Of a stretch of DNA of 64,000 bases, positions 17,601-27,764 are shown in pieces. A program made the translations under genes and the position numbers. The stretch is from Paludibacter sp. (GTDB lineage: Bacteria; Bacteroidota; Bacteroidia; Bacteroidales; Paludibacteraceae). The stretch's first letter is position 1. Every line of letters starts with the position of its first letter. The notes beneath the pieces are model-generated. The model was not told the DNA's origin. It saw only the letters and a program-made list of their open reading frames with translations, and did no database searches. The DNA lies in the NCBI GenBank assembly GCA_028690665.1, contig JAQVAV010000008.1, positions 1-64,000 on the forward strand. Reading direction: 5' to 3'.

Positions 17601-19835
17601 TTACATAGAATTCATAATTTTATAACGATATTTTCCGACCAGACATTCGGTCAATTCTAACGGATTTCCAATTGGCTCTTCCCTAAAAGATTCATTGCAA
17701 TGGTCAACCCAATTCTGTTCAAATGTTATGCACCATGTTGAAAAAGCTTTTTCATCAAATGGAATTTTTCCATTTAAATCGGCTCTTAATAAGGATATGA
17801 ATTTTTTCCATCTCGGGAGGTAATAACTTGATATTAATCCATTCCATTGCCGGTTAGAGTAATCTGTCAGCCCCCCTCCAGCCTTGTGCCAGGTAGTAAT
17901 GATTTCGCGAGCATCCCGTTCAAAATATCTTTTCTCGATTTGCGATCTTCCCATATTTCGAGCATCTGCCAACCACCTGCCTAACAAAAACTCATGCCGG
18001 GTTCCGAGCAAAGAATCAAGTTCACTCCCTAAAGTCAGGAATTCTTCGGATATTCTATGAAAATCATCCCCATCTTTCTGTTGATAAGCTTTCATCATCT
18101 TGTGGTAAAGAACCATTCCGTAATTTCCCAGAAGTTGTCGTGTCAGGTTTACCAAATCAAACTGATAGGCACCATTTGATTTGGATTTTTGATTTGCATT
18201 TAAAAGCAGTTCGACTGATTGTAACAGATCCTTATTGTCGTAAGGGATGTCGGGATTAGTACTCCAAAATCTTTTTGAAAGGTCGGTTACAGGCAAAACC
18301 TGAAATATAACGCTATGATTCCAAATGCCAACAGCAGAATCCACGAAGACTTTATCATTCAGTATTTTCCATGCTTTCCGTATATTTTCGTCTTTTTGCC
18401 CGCTTCTTCTGTCAGCATATTTCTGAATGATCAGATCAACGCCTTTTTCAGCAGGATTTAACCACGGATTTTCTAAAACACTTTCATAAATAACAGGATT
18501 TACGTTGATTCCTTCCAAAGTAGAACCTACACCAACACAACTACTGTTGACAGAAATGTTATTGATTTTACGAAGCACTTTGCGTATCGGCGAGACTAGA
18601 TGGGTATTTCCTCCGAAGTTACCAAGATAGCACCAGATAAACGGAGCACCCTCAAAAGATTCCGACTTTCTGAAATACTCTTCTTCTTCACAAACATAAT
18701 CTAAAAAAATTAATTTCCCTTTCGGAACAGCATGAACCAGCGCCGATAAACGCGGTTGAGTCCAATGCATTGAATCATAATAAAATGTCCAGGACATCTG
18801 ATACCATGTAGATACTGAATCTGTAGTTTCCATCGAATTGTAGATTGTTTCTGCAACTTTCGACAGATACTCGGGCTCCCAGGATGGTGGAGTTATTTCA
18901 TTAAAAGGATCGGCAGAATATAAATGATCTGTCCCATAGGTTTTCCGTTGTATTGTCAAAAATCTCTTTTGAATCTCGACAAACAATGGTTCTGTCGGGT
19001 CCAGATAGCAGGTGGTGTAAATCGAATCCATACCTCCCCAACCAGGGTCAATAGCCGTTATTTTTACTTTCGGGAATAGCTTCCGAAGCTCTTTTGGCAC
19101 ATGGCCGGCGAAAGCCGACAATACAGGTTTCATACCCAAGCTTCTACATCTTCCTAATATCCTTTGCTGCAACCTTTTCTGATTTTCGATATATGACAGG
19201 GGCAATGGGCCTCCCCAACCATCCATATTGGCCATTCTGTGCCACGGGAGATGTGCAGGAGAACTGAAATACAGCAGTATTTGTTTTTCTGCCAGACCAA
19301 AAGATCTCCATACTTTGAGCCAAATGGCTTCCTGGCCTGCCAGCATCAACGGACGGTTAATTCCATTCATAGCCATCCAATCAATAAATCGTTCCCATTG
19401 TTTCCAGTTCCAGTAAGGAAAAGTATATCCAAAGGTACAGGTGTTATTGAAAAATCGTTCGTTAGCCTTACAAACACGCTTGATTCTATTTTCGGGCAAA
19501 GGAAGTTTTCCTCTTATTTTAATAGGTTTATCGGCTTGCCAGTCATAACTTATCAGGGCTACTTCTTTCAGATAAGTATTGAATGCAACTGCTAGTGATA
19601 AGGAATTATTACCACGAAGGACAATCTTATTTTTACTTCTGTCGACTTCTATAATATCCGAATCATTTGTTGTTTTTATAATTTCAAGCAAAAACTGATT
19701 TTGCTGGTTTGGTAAGACTCTTTCTATTAATTCTTCCGTATTATTTTCGGAGTATTTACCTGCCAATGCAGTATTTAAACCAAGAAAAAACAACAGAATA
19801 TTGATTATAATAAAATAACTCAGAAATTTATTCAT
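17601..19835 (-). CDS. Alpha-N-acetylglucosaminidase, GH89 (NAGLU family)
   Basis: The protein has 744 residues from ATG 19835; an ATG four codons upstream is also possible. A signal peptide (MNKFLSYFIIINILLFFLGLNTALA) targets it for export. The GH89 order is visible. An N-terminal domain comes first. A TIM barrel follows with TFGYTFPYWNWKQWERFIDWM, AGQEAIWLKVW, GMKPVLSAFAGHVP and a catalytic Glu in YSADPFNEITPP. A helical C-terminal domain ends it. It removes terminal alpha-GlcNAc from host glycans such as mucin or glycosaminoglycans. It is intact, unlike the neighbouring GH115. Confidence 0.92.
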   Translation of the reverse strand: MNKFLSYFIIINILLFFLGLNTALAGKYSENNTEELIERVLPNQQNQFLLEIIKTTNDSDIIEVDRSKNKIVLRGNNSLSLAVAFNTYLKEVALISYDWQADKPIKIRGKLPLPENRIKRVCKANERFFNNTCTFGYTFPYWNWKQWERFIDWMAMNGINRPLMLAGQEAIWLKVWRSFGLAEKQILLYFSSPAHLPWHRMANMDGWGGPLPLSYIENQKRLQQRILGRCRSLGMKPVLSAFAGHVPKELRKLFPKVKITAIDPGWGGMDSIYTTCYLDPTEPLFVEIQKRFLTIQRKTYGTDHLYSADPFNEITPPSWEPEYLSKVAETIYNSMETTDSVSTWYQMSWTFYYDSMHWTQPRLSALVHAVPKGKLIFLDYVCEEEEYFRKSESFEGAPFIWCYLGNFGGNTHLVSPIRKVLRKINNISVNSSCVGVGSTLEGINVNPVIYESVLENPWLNPAEKGVDLIIQKYADRRSGQKDENIRKAWKILNDKVFVDSAVGIWNHSVIFQVLPVTDLSKRFWSTNPDIPYDNKDLLQSVELLLNANQKSKSNGAYQFDLVNLTRQLLGNYGMVLYHKMMKAYQQKDGDDFHRISEEFLTLGSELDSLLGTRHEFLLGRWLADARNMGRSQIEKRYFERDAREIITTWHKAGGGLTDYSNRQWNGLISSYYLPRWKKFISLLRADLNGKIPFDEKAFSTWCITFEQNWVDHCNESFREEPIGNPLELTECLVGKYRYKIMNSM

Positions 19836-19860
19836 GATGCCCGTCATTTAAATTTTCTTC

Positions 19861-19868
19861 CAAATATA
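19861..19868 (-). promoter_or_regulatory. -7 box of GH89 gene
   Basis: The minus strand reads TATATTTG (TAnnTTTG). The leader before ATG 19835 would be about 20 nt. Confidence 0.5.
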
Positions 19869-19916
19869 TTTACATTTTTTGAATTTTTGTATGACCAAAG
19901 GTGGTATGAATATATA

Positions 19917-19996
19917 GAACTCGCTTTTACTTTTGAATGAGACAGGATTAAAATGTTATATTTCTTTTTTCAGACAGAAAAGTCAGAGCGACTTTT
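19917..19996. repeat. Dispersed MITE-like element, copy 3 (internally deleted)
   Basis: This short copy starts GAACTCGCTTTTACTTTTGA and keeps the left third of the element (GACAGGATTAAAATG, GACAGAAAA). It then jumps straight to the right end, AAAAGTCAGAGCGACTTTT. The joint lies in GAAAA, a word present on both sides of the missing middle in the full copies. Its ends still form an inverted repeat. It lies between the GH89 gene and the GH115 pseudogene. Confidence 0.65.
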
Positions 19997-20127
19997 TATA
20001 ATAAGATTATTAGATGCTTGAATAGTTTGTTTCCTTTTTTGACGTTCAAATGTCTGAAAATACGTTCATCCAGTTTGTGAATTTGTTTTTAATAAATTAA
20101 TTTTGAGAGATACAAAAAATCAATACC

Positions 20128-22601
20128 ATGAATCAGCATTTTCAAAAACTTTTCTTTTTTGTTTTAATTTCATCTTTTACCTCACTTGTTGGAGCTAAAA
20201 CCATTTCAGATTTTCCGCTTATTCACGAGGGTTACCTTCCAGATTTAGTAATTGATACAAATGATGCCGAAGTAGTTAGCATTGCAGCTAATGCTTTTGT
20301 CCATGATGCTTTGTTAGTATCAACAAATAATCCTCATATTTACAATTCAATAGTCAAACAAAAATTAGATGTAGCTATTATTGCCGGAACTCTTGGCAAA
20401 TCACAATATATCGACGACTTAGCCAAACATAATAAAATCAATGTTCAGTCCATTCAAGGCAAATGGGAAACATTTTCGTTTACTTTTTTAGGCAAGCCGA
20501 TAAAAGGTGTAAAACGCGCTCTTGTGATTGCCGGGAGCGATCGTCGTGCAACGGCTTACGGTATTTTTGAACTTTCCCGGATGATAGGTGTGTGTCGCCG
20601 TGGATTTGGTAGGCCAACGTGCTACCTGCTCCCAGATAAGAGCTTATGATAAAAGCTGAAAATAAAGTTTTCGGAGAGCCGTCGGTGAAATATCGCGGAA
20701 TTTTTCTGAATGATGAAGACTGGGGACTGAAGCCCTGGGCTGCAAAGAATATGGATAACGACATCAAAGATATCGGTACACATACTTATGCATATATTTT
20801 TGAATTGTTGTTACGCCTGAAAGCTAATTTTATTGGGCCTACCATGTACAATTGTACCAAAGCATTTTATTATTATCCCGAAAATCCGAAGACAGCCGAT
20901 AAATATACCATTACTGTTGGTTCAAGTTATTGCAAGCCTATTTTGCGGAATAATGTATTTGAATGGGTCGAAAACTACAAACATGAGTATGGTGAAAAAC
21001 CAGGAGAATGGCGTTATAATATAAACAAACCACAAATTTATAAATACTGGGACGACCGGGCACGTGAGTCGGCAGGTTACGAATCAGTTTATACTATTGG
21101 GATGCGTGGAGTCCACGATGGAAGTATGACCGGACCGAAAAATTTGAATGAAAAAATCAAATTGCTCGACAGTGTAATTGTTGACCAACGAAAAATTCTG
21201 CAAAACCGTCTGGGGAAACCGGCTGATCAGATTCCCCAGATTTCTTGCCCGTATAAAGAAGTGTTGACTTTGTATCAGAAAGAAGTTGATTTGTCAGACG
21301 ATGCGACTATTGTTTGGGCGGACGATAATCATGGATATAACCACCAGCTGAGTAACGCACAGAAACAAAAACGTTCCGGAGGAAGTGGCGTTTACTACCA
21401 TCTTCCCTATTGGGGTAAACCACATGATTATCTATGGCTGTCGAGTATTTCTCCGTCACTGATTTCGTTTGAAATGACAAAAGCCTACGAATATGGAGCT
21501 AATCGTTTGTGGGTATTTAACGTTGGAGATATTAAACCGGCGGAAATGGAAATTCAGTTTGCCATGGATTTGGCGTGGAACATCAATTCATGGACACCGA
21601 GAAATGCATATCAATGGGCTGACGAAACTTTCGGTGAGGCCTATGCCAATGATATTACAAATATAAAAAGCATTTATTATCGACTGGGACACGAAGCGAA
21701 ACCGAAACATACAGGAATGGTAAAATTCTCTGTTGCAGAGCAGAACGAACGTATGAAAGCTTATGCCGAAATTGCTCAGGAAGCCGAAGACCTGAAAAAA
21801 CGGATTCCATACTGGTTACAGGATGTTTATTTCCAACTGATTTATTATCCTGTAATGGGAGCAAAACTAATGAATGATAAAGTCTATCTGGCCCAACAGA
21901 GTTTAAAGTTAATGGAACAAGGAGATTCAGCTTGTTTGAAGTTAACTTCAATGTCACATGATGCATTTGAAAGAATCAAACAGTTGACCGAAGTTTACAA
22001 TAAAAAAAATCGTCAACGGAAAACGGGACGGCATAATGGATTTTCAGCCCAGACGTTTGAATGTTTTTTAAATGCCGGGAGTTGCTTCGGAAGAAGGATT
22101 GAAACTTGCCCGGGAAAAAGGAGCTCAGCATGTTGAATATGTCGAACCAAAACCGATACAAATTTCTGTTGAAGATTATGCGAAATTCTACATTCCTAAA
22201 GAGTTAAAATTACAACTTATTCACGGACTTGGCACAGGAGGCGAAGGTTTGGTGGTATTACCTTTTACCTGGAAATCGTATGCAAATGAATTAATACAAA
22301 AAGCTCCCGATGTGGACTATGAAGTTCCGGCTCAGGGAGATTCTGTAACTATCGAAATCAGAAGTTTGCCAACGCATCCCATCTTAATGGAGGTACTGTG
22401 CGTTATGTCATTTCTGTCAATGGCGATCAACCAAAGATATTCGATTTGGAGACCAAAGAATATTCAGCTCAGTAGGATGTTGATGTTTTGAGAGGTTATC
22501 ATAGCAAAACTACAACCCATAAACTTACCGGCAATATGGCTAAAATCAGAATCTATATGCCCGATACAGGTTTTGTATTGAACAAAATCTGTATTAAATA
22601 A
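20128..22601 (+). pseudogene. Decayed GH115 alpha-glucuronidase gene
   Basis: Three consecutive frames spell one secreted GH115 protein of about 820 residues, an enzyme that removes glucuronic acid from xylan. A signal peptide (20128 on) leads into GSDRRATAYGIFELSRMIGV. A TG insertion in the TGTGTG run (20589-20594) then shifts the frame. The continuing frame (SPWIW, ANVLPAPR) has TAG at 20610 and TAA at 20637 before a long open part to about 22000. A second shift near the A8 run (22002-22009) is followed by TAA at 22069. A third shift near 22380 is followed by TAG at 22473. The family C-terminal end (KIRIYMPDTGFVLNKICIK) stops at 22601. Three frameshifts and four stops argue for true decay. 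Confidence 0.9.
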
Positions 22602-22624
22602 CAGATTTCGACTACTTTTCCTGA

Positions 22625-24886
22625 CTATTGTAAAACTCTTTGTACGGATGAAACTTCATCAATCTTTCGTATATTTTTACAAAGTAACTCAATGTCTTCC
22701 GTATCGTGTACGTAAATGAAGAAATGACCGACAAAAATTCCGGCATTGGTTTCGATATCCATTTTATAGATATTTCCGCCATATTTTTCAGAAATAATTT
22801 TTAGGATCTCGATAAGTACTCCTTTTTTGTCGATCCCTTTTATTTCAAGTACCTCTACAAATGATAATGCTTTGTGAGTGGCCCATTGGGCTGATACCAG
22901 ACGATCACCATAATTGGTTTTTAATTTCGCTGCGGTCGGACAATTTCGTTTATGTATAATAACAGTTTCCGTTTCATCAACATAACCCAAAACGTCATCG
23001 CCCGGAATAGGATGGCAGCATTCTGCAAGTTTGTAAGTAACCCCTGCATTTTCTTCTGATAAAATAAAAGTTTTTTTACGGTCAACCTTTACGGCAGGAA
23101 CTAACTCCGGATTATCAACGTTTTTGTTTTGTTTGTTTTCTCCCGATCCTACAAATGGTCGTTTCAGATATTTTACAAATACATTCTCGTTCTTAGGTTT
23201 AAAAATCACTTTACCTATATCTTCAAGATTAATTTGCCCTTTGGCAGCCTGGAGATATAAAGTATTGCGTTGTGTATATTTGTAATAATTAAGAATTCGG
23301 ACGATATTTTCGTTGTCAGGAGTAAGATTTATGGCGGCCAGTGCATCTTCAACCATTTTTTGCCCATCAACAATTAACGACTTTTCAAACCTGCGGAAAT
23401 AAATTTTCAGTTTTGTCTGGGCTCTGGCAGTGGTGACATAATCAATCCATTCCGGCTGGGGAGTTTGCTTTTGCGATGTAAGAATCTCCACCTGGTCACC
23501 TGAATTCAGTTTATAACTCAACGGAACCAATTTATGATTTACTTTTGCTCCAATACAATGCATTCCGAGATCGGAGTGAAGATCGAACGCAAAATCCAGA
23601 GCTGTCGAACCCATGGCCAATGTTTTAATTTCTCCTTTAGGCGTAAATACAAATATCTCGGAAGCAAACAAGTTTAGCTTAAAAGTATCCATAAAGTCTA
23701 TAGCATTCGGCTCCGGGCTTTCAAGCAGTTCTTTAATTGTTTTCAGCCATTTGTCGAGTTCGGATTCACCGATTTCTTTAGACTCTCCCGATTTATATTT
23801 CCAATGGGCTGCCAGACCTTTCTCCGCAATATCATTCATTCGCTCACTGCGAATCTGGATTTCCACCCATCGTCCGAAAGGCCCCATAACCGTAACATGG
23901 AGCGCTTCGTATCCATTCGCTTTCGGCGTACTTACCCAGTCGCGTATACGTTCGGGATGAGGTTTGAAAATTCCGGTAAGAGCCGAATAAAGCATCCAGC
24001 ACTGGTCTTTTTCGCTCATTCCCTCTTTAGGTTTAAATACGATACGTAAAGCCAGAATATCATAAACTTCTTCGAATGGAATGTTGCGGGTCGACATTTT
24101 ATTCCAGATCGAATAAATTGACTTGATACGTTCTTTCAAAAAGAACTCATATCCCATTTCATGGAGTTTTTTGCTGATCGTTCCCGAGAATTCTTTGAAG
24201 AACATATCCCGGTCAGCTTTATCCAATTCCAACTTTTCTTCAATCAGATGATATGTATCCGGATGTTCATACTTAAAACTCAGATTTTCAAGCTCTGTTT
24301 TTATGCGGAAGAGTCCGAGGCGATGCGCTAAAGGGGCATAAATATAATTTGTTTCACCAGCAATTTTATATTGTTTTGCAGGAGGCATGGATCCCAAAGT
24401 GCGCATATTATGAAGACGGTCAGCAATTTTAATTAAAATTACGCGGATGTCTTCCGACATGGTAAGTAAGAGTTTCCGAAAGTTTTCGGCCTGCTGTGAA
24501 GCTTTTTCGGCAAACACTCCTCCTGAAATTTTAGTCAGGCCGTCAACAATCTGGGCTATTTTAGGTCCGAAAAGATTTTCGATGTCTTCAACCGTGTAAT
24601 CAGTATCTTCAACTACATCATGAAGTAAGGCTGAGCAAATGGAAGTTGACCCGAGACCGATTTCTTTTACCACAATACGTGCCACGGCAATCGGATGCAG
24701 AATATAAGGTTCGCCCGACCGGCGTTTTATACCCTTGTGAGCAACATTCGCAAAGTTGAACGCCTTGGTTATCAGTGCAATTTTTTGTCGGTGATTTGTT
24801 TGTCGGTAATCCTCAAGCAGAGCCTCAAATTCTTTCCGAATCTGTTCATCTTCCATTGTTGGTGTAAGTTCTTCGTTCAACGCCAT
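22625..24886 (-). CDS. Bifunctional (p)ppGpp synthetase/hydrolase
   Basis: The Rel/SpoT protein has 753 residues from ATG 24886. A frame extending to 24910 would start inside the -7 box. The hydrolase HD domain is complete (about 40-190: HPIAVARIV, LLHDVVEDTD, KIADRLHNMRTL). The synthetase domain (about 230-350) has RIRDWVSTPKANGYEALH. TGS (about 395-455; FTPKGEIKTLAMGSTALDFAF) and a C-terminal ACT domain (about 675-750) follow. Both activities look intact. It controls the stringent response in the cytoplasm. Confidence 0.94.
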   Translation of the reverse strand: MALNEELTPTMEDEQIRKEFEALLEDYRQTNHRQKIALITKAFNFANVAHKGIKRRSGEPYILHPIAVARIVVKEIGLGSTSICSALLHDVVEDTDYTVEDIENLFGPKIAQIVDGLTKISGGVFAEKASQQAENFRKLLLTMSEDIRVILIKIADRLHNMRTLGSMPPAKQYKIAGETNYIYAPLAHRLGLFRIKTELENLSFKYEHPDTYHLIEEKLELDKADRDMFFKEFSGTISKKLHEMGYEFFLKERIKSIYSIWNKMSTRNIPFEEVYDILALRIVFKPKEGMSEKDQCWMLYSALTGIFKPHPERIRDWVSTPKANGYEALHVTVMGPFGRWVEIQIRSERMNDIAEKGLAAHWKYKSGESKEIGESELDKWLKTIKELLESPEPNAIDFMDTFKLNLFASEIFVFTPKGEIKTLAMGSTALDFAFDLHSDLGMHCIGAKVNHKLVPLSYKLNSGDQVEILTSQKQTPQPEWIDYVTTARAQTKLKIYFRRFEKSLIVDGQKMVEDALAAINLTPDNENIVRILNYYKYTQRNTLYLQAAKGQINLEDIGKVIFKPKNENVFVKYLKRPFVGSGENKQNKNVDNPELVPAVKVDRKKTFILSEENAGVTYKLAECCHPIPGDDVLGYVDETETVIIHKRNCPTAAKLKTNYGDRLVSAQWATHKALSFVEVLEIKGIDKKGVLIEILKIISEKYGGNIYKMDIETNAGIFVGHFFIYVHDTEDIELLCKNIRKIDEVSSVQRVLQ

Positions 24887-24907
24887 AGTCCATAAATTTC
24901 TCTTCCG

Positions 24908-24915
24908 CAAAAATA
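24908..24915 (-). promoter_or_regulatory. -7 box of rel/spoT gene
   Basis: The minus strand reads TATTTTTG (TAnnTTTG), with transcription expected near 24901. That is 15 nt before ATG 24886. Confidence 0.5.
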
Positions 24916-24970
24916 CACAATTATTTGGTTCTCATTTCCTGTAATACAGGCATTCACAAGAAAATTCCGA

Positions 24971-25360
24971 TTATTTTAGAAGAAAATTGGCCTGCTGCCA
25001 GCTGATGAGTCCACGGTCAAGTTCATAAATGGTTACATTTAAACCGGAAAGTTTCGAAATAGCCATTTTACTCCGATGTCCGCTACGGCAATATACTCCG
25101 ATTAACGTTGATTTCCCGATTTGTTTTTTGACCTTGGCTGCAAAATCCGGATCACTTTGGTCAATATTTATTGCATTGGCAATGTGGCCCGTAGTATATT
25201 CACGGGGAGTTCTCACATCAATCAAAACCAGCTTGACCGTTTCAATTGTTTTTTTAAAATCAGGAGCAGACAGGTGTTCTACTTTTTGTCCGTTCTGAGC
25301 CATTACCTGCACAGACCACAACAGGCTCATAAGCAAGCCCAAAGAAAAAACTTTTTTCAT
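24971..25360 (-). CDS. Periplasmic rhodanese-like protein
   Basis: The protein has 129 residues from ATG 25360, which opens a signal peptide (KKVFSLGLLMSLLWSVQVMA). A longer in-frame extension to 25501 is AT-rich and not protein-like. One rhodanese domain is present. LIDVRTPREYTTGHIANAINI begins the fold, and the active-site Cys lies in GVYCRSGHRS. It may carry sulfane sulfur in the periplasm. It is a monocistronic minus-strand gene, divergent from the hybrid kinase. Confidence 0.85.
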   Translation of the reverse strand: MKKVFSLGLLMSLLWSVQVMAQNGQKVEHLSAPDFKKTIETVKLVLIDVRTPREYTTGHIANAINIDQSDPDFAAKVKKQIGKSTLIGVYCRSGHRSKMAISKLSGLNVTIYELDRGLISWQQANFLLK

Positions 25361-25520
25361 TTTGTTTCTATTTTTGAAATTTACTATTAAGTCAATAAAT
25401 TTATAATAATTACAATATTGTATTTTGATTAAACAATCTTTATTATTATAAGTTTTTATACAATTTAAATTTAGAAGAAAAGAATAAAAATTCGAACACA
25501 AATAAACAGAAGAATATTCA

Positions 25521-25552
25521 TTTGGACATAACAGAAGATCTTTTTACATTTG
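25521..25552 (+). promoter_or_regulatory. Full promoter of the hybrid kinase gene
   Basis: TTTG (25521-25524), a 20-nt spacer and TACATTTG (25545-25552) fit the Bacteroidetes -33/-7 pattern exactly. The leader is about 30 nt. Confidence 0.65.
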
Positions 25553-25586
25553 TCTTTAAAGTGGTTTTTATCAAAAACACCAATCA

Positions 25587-27764
25587 ATGAATATTGAAAA
25601 TAAAATTCGCTTCAAAGCCATCGGACTATATATTGTTGCCGGAATTGTTGTCACAGGTATGGTTGTTTTTCTTTATGGCCTGAAAAATAAGACTGAACTT
25701 CAAAAAGCCAATATTGAAAAACAGCATTTATCGTTATCATTAACCCATAAACTGATTACAGCAGTAGGAGATGCCCAATCTTCGGCAAGTCTTTATATAT
25801 CAACGAAAGACACAAGTCACATTGAACAATTCGATCAAAATCTTCTGCAGATAGATTCTGTTATTCAGGAATTAATTGACATTGAACCGATTGAAAAAAC
25901 GAGACTTGAAGAAATTCGCCATCTTTTGAGCTTGCAAAACTCTAATATTCTAATATTAAACCAATGGTTTAATCAGGAAAATCCATTGACCGGAATAAGC
26001 AATCGTCTTAAAAATTATGATCCGGCGAAACGAAGGGCTATCAATATTGTTACCATCACCCAGGACACTATATATAATCAAAAGAAAAAAAATTTCTTCC
26101 AACGGATTCGTAATGTCTTTAGCCCGGACAGAGATAGTAATTACACTGTTACCAGCAAACGGATAGATACCCTGCGTACGAGAAGTTCGGATTCTCTTGC
26201 CATTCTGAACGAAGTGGATCAGATAGCTAAAGATGCCAGCAAAAATTACGAACAAAACATGCGTGCGATAGAGCAGCAGGTAGGAGAACTGATTTCAGCA
26301 GACAGAGGAATTTCTACGCAGATTTCGGGGCTTTTACTTGAACTGCATAAACGGACGCTGGACTCTGTCATGACCTCTATAACCGAGAGTGAAGAATCTA
26401 TTGGCAACAATTATACGCTCTCTGTCATTGGGGGAATTATTGCCCTGATTTTAATTCTGATTTTTGTTCTTTTGATTATTTATGATGTAAACAAAGGCAA
26501 GGAAGCCCGGGAAAAAATTAGAGAAGTTATGGAAAGCAGACACCAGCTCTTATTATCGGTATCGCACGATATAAAAACTCCTCTGAATTCAATCCTCGGA
26601 TATCTTGACATCGGTAAGCCCACTCAGAAAGATATAAAGTCTATGGAAAATTCAGCTCGTCATATCCTGGCCTTATTAGAAAACCTATTAGAATTTTCAA
26701 GCCTCGAACAAGGAAGTCTGACAACTACCTTTTCAACATTTTCATCTGAGACTATAGCTAACGAAACAGCAGAAATGTTCAAGCCTTTGGCCGAAGCCAA
26801 AGGACTGTCATTCATTTATCAGGCTGATTCCGTCAGAATTAACTCGGATTACATGAAAATTAAACAGATCATGATCAATCTTGTTTCGAATGCCATAAAA
26901 TATACTCGTCAGGGCAGTGTTAGTTTAAAAATGAACTATGCTGATGCCAAGTTATCCATACAAGTCACTGATACGGGAGTCGGCATTCCTTCTGAAAAAA
27001 TTTCCGAACTTTATCTTCCGTTTACCAGAATCGAAAGCAATAATACAATGGCACAAGGTACTGGTTTAGGAATGTACGTTGTGAAAGGGTTGTCTGACCT
27101 GCTGCAAGCTAAAATAAATATTAACTCCAAGCCCCAAAAAGGGACAATTATACAGGTAGATATTCCATGTGAACAGGTAACATACACTATTCCTGCGGGA
27201 AAGAAACGAATTGCGATTTACGATGATGATCCGGTATTACTATCTGTGCTTCGCGATATGTTATTGCAATTGGGGCACGAAATAGTTGATAAAAATTATG
27301 AGATCATCCTCACAGATCTGGAAATGGGAGAAACATCCGGGCTTGATATTTTGGCAAACGCCAATAGCGTTCCGGTGATAGTTATGACAGGCCGTGGTGA
27401 CTTCTCGCTCGAAAAAGCGAAGCAAATGGGCTTCGATGGATATTTACCAAAACCATTTTCTATAAATAATTTGCGGGATATTTTAGGAGATTCGGGCAAT
27501 TCTCTGAACGATTTTCTAGGAGAAGACAGGGAAGCTATTCTGGTCCTTTTCAAAAATTCGACAGCAGAAAACTTTCTATTATTGCGTCAGGCACTTGATA
27601 CGGATAATTTCACAAAAGCGCAGGCACTTTGCCATAAAATGTTTCCAATGTTTGCCCAACTTGGTTATCCGGCAGAAGAATTGCGTCGAATGGATAGTCA
27701 TCGTGGTAACAAATACAATGACTGGAAATTGGATGTAGAAAAGATTTTGGAGATTAAAGTTTAA
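25587..27764 (+). CDS. Hybrid histidine kinase with compact receiver and HPt domain
   Basis: The protein has 725 residues. TM1 is at about 12-32. A helical sensor region (about 33-275) follows, then TM2 (about 277-300). The kinase core has the H-box LLLSVSHDIKTPLNS (His327), N-box QIMINLVSNAIKYT and G-boxes DTGVGIP and GTGLGMYVVKG. A receiver starts at DDD (546-548), with Asp577 (LTDLEMG) and Lys622 (YLPKPF). The C-terminal HPt has His683 (LCHKMFPMF). It is an inner-membrane phosphorelay kinase. D547-D577 spacing is about 14 residues shorter than in CheY. Its 3' end overlaps the convergent sigma-54 regulator by 11 bp; the pair may work together. Confidence 0.9.
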   Translation: MNIENKIRFKAIGLYIVAGIVVTGMVVFLYGLKNKTELQKANIEKQHLSLSLTHKLITAVGDAQSSASLYISTKDTSHIEQFDQNLLQIDSVIQELIDIEPIEKTRLEEIRHLLSLQNSNILILNQWFNQENPLTGISNRLKNYDPAKRRAINIVTITQDTIYNQKKKNFFQRIRNVFSPDRDSNYTVTSKRIDTLRTRSSDSLAILNEVDQIAKDASKNYEQNMRAIEQQVGELISADRGISTQISGLLLELHKRTLDSVMTSITESEESIGNNYTLSVIGGIIALILILIFVLLIIYDVNKGKEAREKIREVMESRHQLLLSVSHDIKTPLNSILGYLDIGKPTQKDIKSMENSARHILALLENLLEFSSLEQGSLTTTFSTFSSETIANETAEMFKPLAEAKGLSFIYQADSVRINSDYMKIKQIMINLVSNAIKYTRQGSVSLKMNYADAKLSIQVTDTGVGIPSEKISELYLPFTRIESNNTMAQGTGLGMYVVKGLSDLLQAKININSKPQKGTIIQVDIPCEQVTYTIPAGKKRIAIYDDDPVLLSVLRDMLLQLGHEIVDKNYEIILTDLEMGETSGLDILANANSVPVIVMTGRGDFSLEKAKQMGFDGYLPKPFSINNLRDILGDSGNSLNDFLGEDREAILVLFKNSTAENFLLLRQALDTDNFTKAQALCHKMFPMFAQLGYPAEELRRMDSHRGNKYNDWKLDVEKILEIKV

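Noticed and set aside
18481-19847. GH89 as part of the GH115 decay
   Set aside because: The GH89 frame is open over its full length with all expected motifs, so it is not a pseudogene.
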